Assembly (NCBI RefSeq): GCF_016894445.1
Contig: NZ_CP056775.1
Span: 1,800,001 to 1,864,000 of the forward strand
Length of the DNA: 64,000 bases
Direction of reading: 5' to 3'
Source of the DNA: Dyadobacter sandarakinus
GTDB lineage: Bacteria; Bacteroidota; Bacteroidia; Cytophagales; Spirosomataceae
Shown: positions 43,979 through 53,107 of the stretch, piece by piece
How positions within the stretch are numbered: position 1 is the first letter of the stretch
How the letters are laid out: every line of letters begins with the position of its first letter
Notes under the pieces: generated by a model
Database searches by the model: none
Told to the model about the DNA's origin: nothing
What the model saw: only the letters and a program-made list of their open reading frames with translations
Made by a program: the position numbers and the translations under genes

Positions 43979-45457
43979 TCAGGGTTTATAAGTAAATTCA
44001 ATGATCGCTCCCTGCTCCTTCGACTCCTCAGGATTTTCGCCCGACGGCCCGGAGGTAACTGCGGACTTGTCGGTGATCAGGTAAATTTTTGTTCCGTCGG
44101 CAGATACGGCTACATCGCGGTAGCGTACCTTATTGGTAAAATAATCCTTTTCCTCTTGCACGCGGGTACCCCCAGCATCCAGCTTGATCCGCACGATCTT
44201 ACCCTGCTTAAGGGAAGTAATCAGCAGGGAATTTTTCCATCCCGGTATGGCATCATACGGGTAGGTGTCAATGCCCGAAGGTGCCAGCGACGGCCAGTCC
44301 GGGCTCTTTTTGCCGGCACGTATCGTATCTGCGAAGCTAAGCAGCTGCTTATTGTCTGTGGGATAAAAGCTTTTGAGAGGCGGTTCAAAGTTCTTGAGCT
44401 TTCCCGCATTCTGCTTTTCGCTGGTGATGAACGGGTAGGTCGTGTTCCATTTCCCGGGCAGGCTGTCCTTGTCGGTGACCCCGGCCGAAAGTCCGTCGTA
44501 GTTACCGTCTGCATAGCCGATCACCAGCGGATGCCCGTAGTTGCGCCCGCCTTTGATGATGTTGATCTCGTCGTCAGAAAACGGGCCGTGCTCGGAAGAA
44601 TAAATAACCTCACTGCCATTCACTTGCATTGCAGCGAGTCCCTGCGGATTGCGGTGACCGAGCGACCATACGGCATTTTGCCTGCGTCTGTTAAAAGGAT
44701 TGTCATCAGGGATCCACGCATCGTCCCGATCCGTATCCTTATCGGGTTCCGTATTGAAGCGCAGGACCTTACCTTCGTACACATCCGTCTCCTGGGCATG
44801 ATTGGCCCGTCCTGCATTCTTGAACTGCCCGGCACCCATATCCCCCACCGAATAGAACAGGTAATCTTTCCCGTTTACCTTCGAAATCAGCAGCCGCCCG
44901 CCATTATGGTCATTACTCCCGGAGATTTTATCGCAGATCGTCTCCGGATTTTCGAGCTTGCGGCTCTGGAAATTGTAGGTACACCGGACAATTTTTGTTT
45001 TAAAATGATAGCCGTGGTCTCTGGGATCCTGCCCATCGCCAGGGCGGTCTTTACCCTCAAAATCGTAAACAAAGGCCAGGTAAACAAAAGGTTTTTCGTG
45101 GAGCAGGCCGGGATGCAGCGCCATACCCATCAGTCCTCCCTGCGGCATTGGCTTACCGCCATCGATGGAGTCGCTGAGCTGGTCGTAATTCGGAAAGCTT
45201 TTTTCGCTGCTGAGATCGATCAGGACATCTTTACTCCCGGAAGCAGGCTCAATCCTGAGCACACGGTAATCTTTGGACTCGGTGACCCAAAGGTGCTGAT
45301 CGGGCCCGAACACAATTTCCCACGGGTCGGAGGTACCTTTTGCAATGATCCTTTTTTCAAACTTTTCCCCTCCGGCCTCCTGAGCATAACCAGCTGTAAA
45401 AACCATGCAAAAACAAAAGGCCGAGAGGTATAAAGGCAATCGTGTAAAACGTGACAT
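43979..45457 (-). CDS. secreted glucose/sorbosone dehydrogenase-like (PQQ-type beta-propeller) protein
   Basis: This 492-residue exported protein has a signal peptide ending near AGYAQ (about residue 25) and the six-bladed propeller of soluble PQQ glucose dehydrogenases. Conserved segments are DPWEIVFGPDQHLWVTE, GGLMGMALHP, SNDHNGGRLL (with the catalytic-base-like His), SLGHRNPQGLAAM, and SSEHGPFSDDEINIIKGG. It may oxidise an aldose in the periplasm using PQQ; no PQQ synthesis genes are present, so the apo form or another substrate is possible. It is a single gene. Confidence 0.85.
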   Translation of the reverse strand: MSRFTRLPLYLSAFCFCMVFTAGYAQEAGGEKFEKRIIAKGTSDPWEIVFGPDQHLWVTESKDYRVLRIEPASGSKDVLIDLSSEKSFPNYDQLSDSIDGGKPMPQGGLMGMALHPGLLHEKPFVYLAFVYDFEGKDRPGDGQDPRDHGYHFKTKIVRCTYNFQSRKLENPETICDKISGSNDHNGGRLLISKVNGKDYLFYSVGDMGAGQFKNAGRANHAQETDVYEGKVLRFNTEPDKDTDRDDAWIPDDNPFNRRRQNAVWSLGHRNPQGLAAMQVNGSEVIYSSEHGPFSDDEINIIKGGRNYGHPLVIGYADGNYDGLSAGVTDKDSLPGKWNTTYPFITSEKQNAGKLKNFEPPLKSFYPTDNKQLLSFADTIRAGKKSPDWPSLAPSGIDTYPYDAIPGWKNSLLITSLKQGKIVRIKLDAGGTRVQEEKDYFTNKVRYRDVAVSADGTKIYLITDKSAVTSGPSGENPEESKEQGAIIEFTYKP

Positions 45458-45565
45458 AACAGATGTGCAGGTAACGAAAAATGAAAACGCTACGGACGTC
45501 TATGAAAACTATGCCACTTTGCAGTTGATATTGGTACCCCGCCCATTTACAGGAACCGGTGATTT

Positions 45566-46114
45566 TTAAAATACAATCCCAAACTGGAACCCTGCCGTAA
45601 AGGACGCGGCATGACCGTTTCCGAGACGTATGGGTAGCGGAACAGCCACGAAATAGCTGTTTGTAGGACCTTTCTTAACGATCTTGCTGAACACCGGCGT
45701 AATACCATACCGGCCGGATGTTTCAAAGGCAAGCCTTCCGGCAAAGGTAAAATCGTGTCCGAGGCCGACCAGCACGCCCGGATGAAAAACCACATTCGAC
45801 ACCCGGCTGGTGCCATTCTGCGCGCGGACTACGGGTACCAATTCCACTGAAAACCCGAGTTGCTTTGTTTTCCAGAGATTGAGGCCGATGGGAAACCCAA
45901 CCACATAGTAGTGCCTGAAATTGGTTTCGGAGCCGTTTTTATCAAGCGTCACAATCGGGTGCAGAATACCCTGGTAGCCACTCACCCGGGGAAATACCGG
46001 CGCCGGCGCGGGTGTCTGACCATGTGCTGAACCAGTCAGCAATACAAGGATGAATAGGGAAACAATGCGGCTTGCAAGACGGCCGGAGCGAAATGAAAAT
46101 GTTTGGATTGTCAT
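45566..46114 (-). CDS. exported beta-barrel-like protein of unknown function
   Basis: The 182-residue product has a signal peptide ending near GSAHGQ (about residue 33) and then amphipathic strands (HYYVVGFPIGLNLWKT, LGFSVELVPVVR, VVFHPGVLVGLGHDFTFAGRLAF) ending in phenylalanine (FGIVF), which points to a small outer-membrane barrel. I do not recognise a named family. It lies 59 bp downstream of the ChrB-AraC fusion gene and is co-directional, so it might be a target of that regulator. Confidence 0.65.
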   Translation of the reverse strand: MTIQTFSFRSGRLASRIVSLFILVLLTGSAHGQTPAPAPVFPRVSGYQGILHPIVTLDKNGSETNFRHYYVVGFPIGLNLWKTKQLGFSVELVPVVRAQNGTSRVSNVVFHPGVLVGLGHDFTFAGRLAFETSGRYGITPVFSKIVKKGPTNSYFVAVPLPIRLGNGHAASFTAGFQFGIVF

Positions 46115-46173
46115 ACAGTAATCTTTGAAATGCCAAGATTACCGCTTCTGCTCCGCCCGAAATAGAATGCATT

Positions 46174-47028
46174 TTAACCCTTTGTACGTATTTTACCTTT
46201 ATCCGATTTTCTGTACGCAGAAGGAATCTGACCCATTTGCTTTTTAAAGATGCGTGTAAAGTGACTCTGGTCCGAAAAGCCGGTGAGGTAGGCGATTTCG
46301 GTGAGCGTGTAGTCTGTGGATTCGAGCAGCTGCACGGCCTTGCCGATCCTCAGCTTACGGATGTACTCCCCGAAAGAGAGGTCGTCGAAGTAGCGCGCAA
46401 ATGTGCGGGAAACATAAGCCGGATTGACGTCCACACTTTCTGCAAGTTCGGTGAGGCTCAGTGCCAGGTTGGCATCAATCTGGTCCTGGATCATGGATTT
46501 CAGTTCGAGCACCCAGTCCGGCGGTTTCCGGCGGTTTTTGGGATCCATATAAGTATGCAGCACCGCAAGCAGGAGCTGCTCCGTGGGGCTCTGCGTGTGC
46601 CTGTCCGATTGCAGATGTCTGGCCCAGCTGTACAATGCATCATAAATCACCATTCCCTGCGCAAGCAGTTCCTGGTCGTCTCGGATGTTATGCGCCAGTC
46701 CGGCGGATACGGCCCAGAGGCCCGAAGCCTGTGCCGCCAGCGAATGGTCATCGGTATCCGCGCCGCGGATGATCGGTGCCATGGCCAGGAGCGCAGGATC
46801 CGTAAGCTGATGTTTTTGAATGAAATAATCGAACGTGCACCGGTCTTCGTAATGCGTATACTCTACGCCGGGTATGTCAAACGCCGTGGCACCCCTCGCC
46901 TCGGCCTCCTCAATTACACGGTCTTCAGGCACATAAGTAATCACCGCACCGGGATCAATAAACCGCCGGATCAGCCACGGACATGCGAGGCGGTCAATTT
47001 TGGGTCGTTCACGGGTGATCCATTCCAT
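46174..47028 (-). CDS. fusion of a ChrB-type chromate-resistance domain with an AraC DNA-binding domain
   Basis: In this 284-residue protein, residues 1 to about 135 match the chromate-resistance ChrB domain (ERPKIDRLACPWLIRRFIDP, YVPEDRVIEEAEARGATAFD, CTFDYFIQKHQL, IIRGADTDDH). Residues about 180-280 are an AraC-type double helix-turn-helix (LTELAESVDVNPAYVSRTFA and LTEIAYLTGFSDQSHFTRIF). In the classic chr operon ChrB is a chromate-responsive regulator; here its domain seems to serve as the sensor of an AraC activator. No chrA chromate pump is in the window. The 85-residue gene 33 bp upstream is co-directional. Confidence 0.88.
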   Translation of the reverse strand: MEWITRERPKIDRLACPWLIRRFIDPGAVITYVPEDRVIEEAEARGATAFDIPGVEYTHYEDRCTFDYFIQKHQLTDPALLAMAPIIRGADTDDHSLAAQASGLWAVSAGLAHNIRDDQELLAQGMVIYDALYSWARHLQSDRHTQSPTEQLLLAVLHTYMDPKNRRKPPDWVLELKSMIQDQIDANLALSLTELAESVDVNPAYVSRTFARYFDDLSFGEYIRKLRIGKAVQLLESTDYTLTEIAYLTGFSDQSHFTRIFKKQMGQIPSAYRKSDKGKIRTKG

Positions 47029-47061
47029 AAGTGCAGTATGGATTGATGCGGTTTTGCTGAT

Positions 47062-47319
47062 TTAAGATAACTCGTCCAGAAGTGCCTGATACTTTTCGAC
47101 CTGGCTCTCAAAATTCCTGATCCCGGTTTCGTAGATAAATTTCAGGGATTCCAGGTCATCAATATCCTTGTCGTATACCTTCCCTCCTTCCACATCCCGG
47201 TTCAGCACGGCCAGTAGCTTCTGCAGTTTTTTCAATGATCCCGCATTTTCCCTGGCACGGTAGCCGTACCAATCCAGCAGCATCTTGTAATTCTTTTTCA
47301 GGTCGTTTTGTGCAGGCAT
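47062..47319 (-). CDS. small helical protein of unknown function
   Basis: The 85-residue product is charged and almost wholly helical, with heptad-like spacing (SLKKLQKLLAVLNRDV, FESQVEKYQALLDEL) suggesting a coiled coil. It has no signal peptide, cysteine or membrane helix. I do not recognise a family. It sits 33 bp upstream of the ChrB-AraC gene and may share its transcript. Confidence 0.55.
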   Translation of the reverse strand: MPAQNDLKKNYKMLLDWYGYRARENAGSLKKLQKLLAVLNRDVEGGKVYDKDIDDLESLKFIYETGIRNFESQVEKYQALLDELS

Positions 47320-47702
47320 TGATGTATGATTTGGTTTAACCGGCTTGCAGTTTGCATGGGGCGCAAGGTATAAAGATCATTCCATTGGGCGCCAGCACCC
47401 GGGTACTAAAACCGGTTCTTTGCCCGACACAGCTTCCGGCTCCCCAAAAACATTCTCCATAAATAATCTGATTTTCAGGCGCAAAGCACACCGTGCAGGC
47501 ACAAAAATTTACCATGGTGCGCGCTAATCAACGTGCGTACTTTTTTGTTGATTCAAAATGGTTAGTTCAGGAAAGCCAGGAACGATTTCGATCCTGGCTG
47601 TTCTTTTTTTGAAACCATCACCCGGTATCCACTGTTCGGTTTTAAGGCAGCCGGCCCGACGGGCCTGCCCTGGTAAAGCTTTTCACACCCTTGTCCGAAC
47701 CT
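47320..47702. promoter_or_regulatory. 383-bp gene-free region between divergent genes
   Basis: This interval separates the leftward small-protein gene from the rightward lipoprotein gene. TACCTTGC on the - strand (near 47391) is a weak -7-like match for the leftward gene. No protein frame is convincing. A terminator-like hairpin lies inside it at 47574-47610. Confidence 0.4.
47574..47610 (+). terminator. Rho-independent terminator with no visible upstream + strand gene
   Basis: AGCCAGGA (47574-47581) pairs with TCCTGGCT (47592-47599) around a 10-nt loop and is followed by GTTC and seven T. It points rightward, yet no + strand gene lies between 47320 and it, so it may end a small RNA or an attenuated leader of the next gene. 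Confidence 0.6.
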
Positions 47703-48281
47703 ATGACGTATCACAAATACCTCTTTTTGACAGTGTTGTCCATGCTCGTCCTGGGAGGTTGCCAGGATAGTAAGCGAAAACAGGAGCTTGATCTGCGCGA
47801 ACAAAGATTGCTGCAAAAGGAAAAGGAGTTTTCCCTGAAAGAAGCAGATTACCGCTCACTTGTGCGGATGCGCGACAGTCTTTTTACAAAAACAGACACT
47901 GCAGCAGTGGTTCTCCAGTGGCCCGACGACATTGCCGGTACCTGGAACGGAAAGTCGCTTTGCAGGGAATCCACCTGTCCCGAATACGTCATCGGCGACC
48001 AGCGGTCCAATAGCTGGGAGTTCATCAGCGACTCGACCGGCTTGTATACCCGCGTGACCAACAACAATAACCAGGTCATACGTGTATACTCCGCCACGTT
48101 CGACAGTACACGCATCCAGCTGCATTTTGCAAGCGATTCATCGGCCAGTAAAAACATGGAACTGGCGGTTGAGCTCGGCAGGTCGGGTGCCAACCTTCTG
48201 AAAGGCCTGCAAACCATCGGCATTGACAAATCCTGTGCGGCAAAATTTTCAATAGAACTTACCCGCTCACTTAACCAGTAG
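47703..48281 (+). CDS. lipoprotein of unknown function coupled to an antiporter gene
   Basis: This 192-residue protein has a lipoprotein signal (LSMLVLGGC, lipidated Cys at about residue 17) followed by QDSKRKQE, then a charged coiled-coil (LREQRLLQKEKEFSLKEA) and a C-terminal beta-rich domain beginning near DIAGTWNGKSLCREST that looks like a lipocalin-type fold. I do not recognise a family. The ATG at 47703 begins the signal; a TTG 12 bp earlier adds nothing. Its stop is 3 bp from the antiporter start, so the two are co-translated. Confidence 0.75.
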   Translation: MTYHKYLFLTVLSMLVLGGCQDSKRKQELDLREQRLLQKEKEFSLKEADYRSLVRMRDSLFTKTDTAAVVLQWPDDIAGTWNGKSLCRESTCPEYVIGDQRSNSWEFISDSTGLYTRVTNNNNQVIRVYSATFDSTRIQLHFASDSSASKNMELAVELGRSGANLLKGLQTIGIDKSCAAKFSIELTRSLNQ

Positions 48282-48284
48282 TTT

Positions 48285-50411
48285 ATGCCGCTTTTGAACA
48301 TACATGTCGGCAGCCTGCCCATTGAGGATCCTGTCCTGAAATTCCTGCTTGAACTGATTATCATCCTGGGTGCGCCGCTTTTGCTCAATAAAATCAAAGT
48401 ACCCCACCTGCTCGGCCTGCTGATTGCGGGTGCGCTCGTGGGCCCCAACGGACTCAACCTGCTTTCCCGCGACAGCAGCGTAGTTGTTACCGGTACCACG
48501 GGATTGCTCTACATCATGTTCCTGGCCGGACTAGAAATTGATATGGGCGATTTCAGACGGAACAAATGGAAAAGTATCACATTTACGGTCTACACCTTTG
48601 CGGTTCCTTTCCTGCTGGGCCTGATCGGCGGTTATTACATACTGCACTTTTCCCTGCTTACCTCGGTACTTTTCGCAAGTCTTTTTTCATCCCATACGCT
48701 CATCTCCTACCCGCTTGTGAGCAAGCTGGGAATTGCCAAAAACCTGTCTGTGAACATCACGGTAGGCGGCACCATGCTCACAGACGTACTTTCGCTGCTT
48801 GTACTGGCGGTCGTGGTAGGTATGACGCAGGGCGAGGTGGATAGTGCGTTCTGGTTGCGGCTGGGACTTTCGGTAGTCGCTTTCAGCCTCGTCGTGCTGT
48901 TTGTTTTTCCCATTATCGGGCGGTGGTTTTTCAAGAAAGTCGATGACAAGATATCGCAGTACATCTTTGTGCTGGTGATGATCTACCTGGCTGCGGTACT
49001 GGCCGAGCTGGCCGGTATCGAGGCAATTATCGGAGCATTTTTTGCGGGACTTGCATTGAACCGCCTCATCCCGCATACCTCCGCACTGATGAACCGCGTG
49101 GAATTTGTGGGTAATGCCATTTTTATCCCTTTTTTCCTGATCAGCGTGGGCATGCTGATTGACTTTACCGTATTTTTCAGAAGCCTGGAAACCCTGGGAG
49201 TGGCCGCTGTGATGCTTGTCGCTTCCATCGGCGGCAAGTACCTGGCTGCCGTATTAACCCGGAAAACATTCAGGCTGACCAAAGATGAGGGTACGCTCAT
49301 TTTCGGGCTGAGCTCTGCGTCCGCCGCGGCTACCCTCGCCGCCGTCATGGTAGGTTACAACATCATCGTTTCCGAAACTGCTACCGGTGAGTCGGTGCGT
49401 TTGCTGAGCGAGCACGTGCTGAACGGAAGTATTCTGCTTATCCTGATCTCCTGTACCATTTCATCTTTCGTTTCCATGTCGAGCGCCGAGCGTATTGCGC
49501 AGGTCAACAAGGAAGCCACAGCCTCAGGTATTAATCCGGAAGTCGAAAATATCCTGATGGCCGTCAACTATGAGGAAATTGTTGAAAAAATCGTAAACCT
49601 GGGCCTCCTGATCAAGGCGTCGCACAATGATGACCGGCTTTTTGCATTGAATGTCATTAATGATGAAAAAAATGAATCGTCTGTTAAAAATGCCGAAAAA
49701 ACGCTCCATATCGCTGTGGACACCGGTGCGGCTGCCGACGTGAAGATCCAGCCGCTGACCAGGTACGACAACGATGTGGCCACCGGGATCAGCCATGTGA
49801 TCAAAGAACAGAAGATCACGGACCTGGTGATCGGGATCCAGCCGGATAAAGGGTTCACTCCGTCATTTGTGTACAACCTGGCCAATGGTTACCTGCAGAA
49901 TGACAATGTCAATACCCTCATATACCACGCGGCCCAGCCTATCTCGACGGTCAAGAAATACATCGTGCTCATTCCGCCTAAGGCAGAAAAAGAGCCCGGC
50001 TTCTTCCAGGCGCTGCTCCGCATCTGGAACATTGCCAAGTCGTCGGGTGCATCCATGGCATTTCACGCCAGCGAGCCGGTCATCAGTATCATTGAGCGGG
50101 TTGTCAAAAGGTCCGGCATTGAACTTTCCCTGCATCCGATTACCAAGTGGCGCCAGGCCGAGCTGGCGGCGGCTGAGCTTGCCACGGACGAGGGATTGAT
50201 CATCTTTATGGCGAAACGCGGCATGACCTCCTACTTTCCCCAGCTGAGCCTCATCCCCGAATTCCTGAACCAGCATGCACGCGAAAACAACTTTTTGCTG
50301 GTATATCCCTTCTCACAAGAAAATCCGGATGAAATGGAAAAACGCTCTGTCAGCAACCACGACGATTTTGTGGAGATCGGGCGGATGATCGGGCGCATTT
50401 TCCCAGGTTAG
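48285..50411 (+). CDS. CPA2-family cation:proton antiporter with C-terminal Usp-like region
   Basis: This 708-residue inner-membrane protein exchanges Na+ or K+ for protons. Residues 1-400 form the Kef/NapA-type membrane domain (LLGLLIAGALVGPNGLNLL, GLLYIMFLAGLEIDMGDF, GIEAIIGAFFAGLALNRLIP, FGLSSASAAATLAAVMVG). The last 280 residues are soluble and resemble tandem universal-stress-protein folds (KITDLVIGIQPDKGF, VNTLIYHAAQPIS), rather than the TrkA-N domain of Kef proteins. The preceding lipoprotein is translationally linked. It is convergent with the sulfatase gene. Confidence 0.88.
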   Translation: MPLLNIHVGSLPIEDPVLKFLLELIIILGAPLLLNKIKVPHLLGLLIAGALVGPNGLNLLSRDSSVVVTGTTGLLYIMFLAGLEIDMGDFRRNKWKSITFTVYTFAVPFLLGLIGGYYILHFSLLTSVLFASLFSSHTLISYPLVSKLGIAKNLSVNITVGGTMLTDVLSLLVLAVVVGMTQGEVDSAFWLRLGLSVVAFSLVVLFVFPIIGRWFFKKVDDKISQYIFVLVMIYLAAVLAELAGIEAIIGAFFAGLALNRLIPHTSALMNRVEFVGNAIFIPFFLISVGMLIDFTVFFRSLETLGVAAVMLVASIGGKYLAAVLTRKTFRLTKDEGTLIFGLSSASAAATLAAVMVGYNIIVSETATGESVRLLSEHVLNGSILLILISCTISSFVSMSSAERIAQVNKEATASGINPEVENILMAVNYEEIVEKIVNLGLLIKASHNDDRLFALNVINDEKNESSVKNAEKTLHIAVDTGAAADVKIQPLTRYDNDVATGISHVIKEQKITDLVIGIQPDKGFTPSFVYNLANGYLQNDNVNTLIYHAAQPISTVKKYIVLIPPKAEKEPGFFQALLRIWNIAKSSGASMAFHASEPVISIIERVVKRSGIELSLHPITKWRQAELAAAELATDEGLIIFMAKRGMTSYFPQLSLIPEFLNQHARENNFLLVYPFSQENPDEMEKRSVSNHDDFVEIGRMIGRIFPG

Positions 50412-50460
50412 GAGAAATGCAGGAACAGGGTGCCTTGTATTTCCGTCACGATTTTACCGG

Positions 50461-52038
50461 TTATTTGATCAGGTCCCAGTCTACTACGCCTACTTCCTTC
50501 GCCCATTTGAGATACTGTATTTCCAGTTCCTTTACTTTGCCGGGATATTTTCCTGCAAGGTTCCGGGTTTCGGTGCGGTCGGTTTTCAGGTTGTAAAGCT
50601 CCCAGGGCTGATGGATTTCGGCTACGAGCTTCCAGTCGCCGCTGCGCATCGCACGGCTTCCCTCATGCTCCCAGAAAAGGGTACGCGCCGGGGTAGCGGC
50701 GGATCCGGTCAGCACCGGTTTCAAACTTTTTCCGGAAAGCGGCGTCAGCTTTTTACCATGCAGTTCCGCCGGGTATGACAAGCCGGCCCAATCGAGGCAT
50801 GTCGGCATGAGATCGATCAGGTGCCCTACCTGCGTGCCGGAATTTCCGGCTTTGATCCGGCCGGGAAACCAGGCGATGAAAGGCGATGCAATGCCGCCTT
50901 CGTGCGTATTCTTTTTGAAAAGACTGAAAGGCGTATTGCTGGCATTGCCCCACTCGGGATAATAGCTGTCTATGGAAGCTGCCGAGCCGGGCGCGCCATT
51001 CTTTTGTCTTACATACGCCCATTCCTTCACCGTATCCGCACTGCCTCCATTATCAGAAACAAAAATGACAAGGGTGTTTTTATCCTGTCCGATATCCTTT
51101 AATTTCATGAGAATGTCGCCAATGCCCCGGTCCATGCGGTCGATCATGGCGGCGTAAATGGCCATACGCGTATCCCACAGGTCGCGGGCTGAGGCATCCA
51201 GCTTTTCCCATTCCTTCCCCCCACTGTACCGTGGCGACAGCTGCCAGCTTTTATCCACGATACCCAGCTGCTTTTGTTTTGCAAACCGTGCCCGGCGCAA
51301 TGCATCCCAGCCCTGCATGTATTTGCCTTGATAACGTGCAATGTCTTCCGGAAGCGCCTGTATAGGCCAGTGCGGGGCCGTATAAGTGACATATAAAAAG
51401 AAAGGATCCGGGCTGGACCGGAGCTCTTCCAGTGATTTCACTGCAAAGTCCGTAATCGCCTGTGTGAGATACCGGGAAGTATCCTGCCGCTCGGTTTTCT
51501 CACCATTCAACAGGAAAGTCACTGTCCTGCCATCGTTATAAATCGGCTCCGAGTTGAAGTAGCTGCTGCCGTTGTTGAGCATGGTAAATGATCTGTCAAA
51601 ACCGCGGTTGTGCGCCAAGGCCGAAGGAACCAGGCCCACGTGCCATTTGCCCGATACAATGGTATTGTAATGGGCGGCTTTCAGAAGCTGTGCAATGGTG
51701 GCGCTGCTTTCACGAAGGTACCCCTGGTAGGCTGGCGATCCCTTGTCCTGCACCATATCGCCTATGCCCGCCTGGTGCGGGTACAGACCGGTGAGCAGTG
51801 CAGCCCGCGACGGGCAGCATCGCCCGCTGTTGTAAAATGAGGTAAGCTTCATCCCCTCCCTGGCAAGGCGGTCGAGATGGGGCGTATTGATCTCCGACCC
51901 GAAACAACCCAGGTCCGAAAACCCGAGGTCATCCGCCAGGATCACGATGATGTTCGGCGCCTTTTGAGCCGGCTTGAGGGATTGTCCATGCAAGTGCCCG
52001 GCCATCAGCAGGCCCAGCCACACAGCTGCTAATTTCAT
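50461..52038 (-). CDS. secreted arylsulfatase-family sulfatase
   Basis: This 525-residue exported enzyme hydrolyses sulfate esters. A signal peptide ends near HLHGQ (residue 19). NIIVILADDLGFSDLGC gives the metal-binding Asp36/Asp37; Cys74 in CCPSRAALLTG is in the C-x-P-S-R motif that is converted to formylglycine. SGKWHVG and FVSDNGGS complete the active site. The ATG at 52038 begins the signal peptide. No sulfatase-maturing enzyme or SusCD pair is adjacent. A sulfated fucan as substrate is possible given the fucose locus 35 kb away, but that is speculation. Confidence 0.92.
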   Translation of the reverse strand: MKLAAVWLGLLMAGHLHGQSLKPAQKAPNIIVILADDLGFSDLGCFGSEINTPHLDRLAREGMKLTSFYNSGRCCPSRAALLTGLYPHQAGIGDMVQDKGSPAYQGYLRESSATIAQLLKAAHYNTIVSGKWHVGLVPSALAHNRGFDRSFTMLNNGSSYFNSEPIYNDGRTVTFLLNGEKTERQDTSRYLTQAITDFAVKSLEELRSSPDPFFLYVTYTAPHWPIQALPEDIARYQGKYMQGWDALRRARFAKQKQLGIVDKSWQLSPRYSGGKEWEKLDASARDLWDTRMAIYAAMIDRMDRGIGDILMKLKDIGQDKNTLVIFVSDNGGSADTVKEWAYVRQKNGAPGSAASIDSYYPEWGNASNTPFSLFKKNTHEGGIASPFIAWFPGRIKAGNSGTQVGHLIDLMPTCLDWAGLSYPAELHGKKLTPLSGKSLKPVLTGSAATPARTLFWEHEGSRAMRSGDWKLVAEIHQPWELYNLKTDRTETRNLAGKYPGKVKELEIQYLKWAKEVGVVDWDLIK

Positions 52039-52154
52039 CTGCACTTGAAGCTTGATTAAAGTGGGCCGTGCCCAAATAGCGGCCTGGCCTGATTTGATAG
52101 AAAGTGTGCGCCCCCCTGCATTGACCCAGTCAGCACAAGCAGCTGCCACGCTGA

Positions 52155-52185
52155 CAAAAGTACCAAAACTACGTATCCTACCAAT
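52155..52185 (-). promoter_or_regulatory. candidate sulfatase promoter
   Basis: On the - strand ATTG (52185-52182), a 19-bp spacer and TACTTTTG (52162-52155) approach the Bacteroidota consensus. An overlapping second -7 match, TAGTTTTG (52171-52164), lacks a -33 partner. Confidence 0.35.
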
Positions 52186-52344
52186 TTTATAGATTTCTTA
52201 TCCCTGCAGTTACTGATGTTTCAGAAGGCTCGGGAGCACCGGGGTTTACATACCCCACATTCTCCTGCGCTTCCTCTCAGATTGGCAATACCACGATACC
52301 GAAGTGCATGGGGATGGAAGAAGTTTGAAAATCTTAATAAATCG

Positions 52345-52376
52345 TTTGATTGTCGTAACCGATCCGGCTGCCTTTG
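52345..52376 (+). promoter_or_regulatory. candidate promoter of the acetyltransferase-dehydrogenase pair
   Basis: TTTG (52345-52348), a 20-bp spacer and TGCCTTTG (52369-52376) match the Bacteroidota promoter with one mismatch in the -7 element. The acetyltransferase gene begins 137 bp downstream. Confidence 0.4.
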
Positions 52377-52513
52377 GACAGACATTTGTAGTGCCTGATC
52401 AATTCTCAAAACATTAATCACGGGCGCGACCTAAAAATGCCGGCAGCGTGCGGGATGCGGTACAGATTTGTTATGCATAAACCAATAGTTAAACCATTTG
52501 CAATGCAAGTAGT

Positions 52514-53089
52514 ATGATCAGTGAAACTGGCCAGACCATATTCGACCGGATGCAGGCCGGTGAGGTCATCAGAAAGGAAGATCCCGGGTATGCGGATTTC
52601 GGCAGCGCCGTCGCACAGACCATCCGGTTATGTGTCGAAATGAATGCAGCGGCCGCTACCACAGATGAGGTAAGACGGCGGCTCAGCGAGATTACCGGTC
52701 GTGAGATTGATGCGTCGACCGTCATTTTTCCTCCGTTTTACACTAATTTCGGCCGGTTTACTGCGCTGGGCAAAAATGTGTTCATCAATCATGCCTGCTC
52801 GTTCCTGGATCTGGGCGGCATTCTTATTGAAGACGATGTACAGATCGGGCCGCGGGTGAATATCACCTCGGAAAATCACCCCCTCGACCCTGGCGATAGG
52901 AAAGCTCTGATTCTCAAACCCGTCGTGATCAAGCGCAATGCATGGATCGGTGCGGGAGCTACGATTCTGCCGGGCGTGACCGTGGGTGAAAACGCAGTGG
53001 TGGCAGCCGGAGCCGTCGTGAGCCGGGATGTACCGGCGGGCGCAGTAGTTGCAGGTGTACCTGCCAAAGTGGTTAAACAGCTAATATGA
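52514..53089 (+). CDS. hexapeptide-repeat acetyltransferase (LacA/NodL-like)
   Basis: This 191-residue enzyme is a left-handed beta-helix acetyltransferase. An N-terminal helical part ([20 protein letters not shown]) precedes hexapeptide coils ([55 protein letters not shown]) and the catalytic histidine in [22 protein letters not shown] ends the protein as usual. The substrate is unknown. It lies 18 bp before the alcohol dehydrogenase gene, with which it probably shares a transcript. It is distinct from the acetyltransferase at 36396. Confidence 0.88.
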   Translation: MISETGQTIFDRMQAGEVIRKEDPGYADFGSAVAQTIRLCVEMNAAAATTDEVRRRLSEITGREIDASTVIFPPFYTNFGRFTALGKNVFINHACSFLDLGGILIEDDVQIGPRVNITSENHPLDPGDRKALILKPVVIKRNAWIGAGATILPGVTVGENAVVAAGAVVSRDVPAGAVVAGVPAKVVKQLI

Positions 53090-53107
53090 AGACCAATTTT
53101 TAACAAC

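Larger units (their letters stand above)
52039..52513. promoter_or_regulatory. 475-bp divergent intergenic region
   Basis: No gene is convincing here; a 60-codon frame at 52216-52398 lacks any family feature. The region holds candidate promoters for the leftward sulfatase (52155-52185) and for the rightward acetyltransferase (52345-52376), listed separately. Confidence 0.55.
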
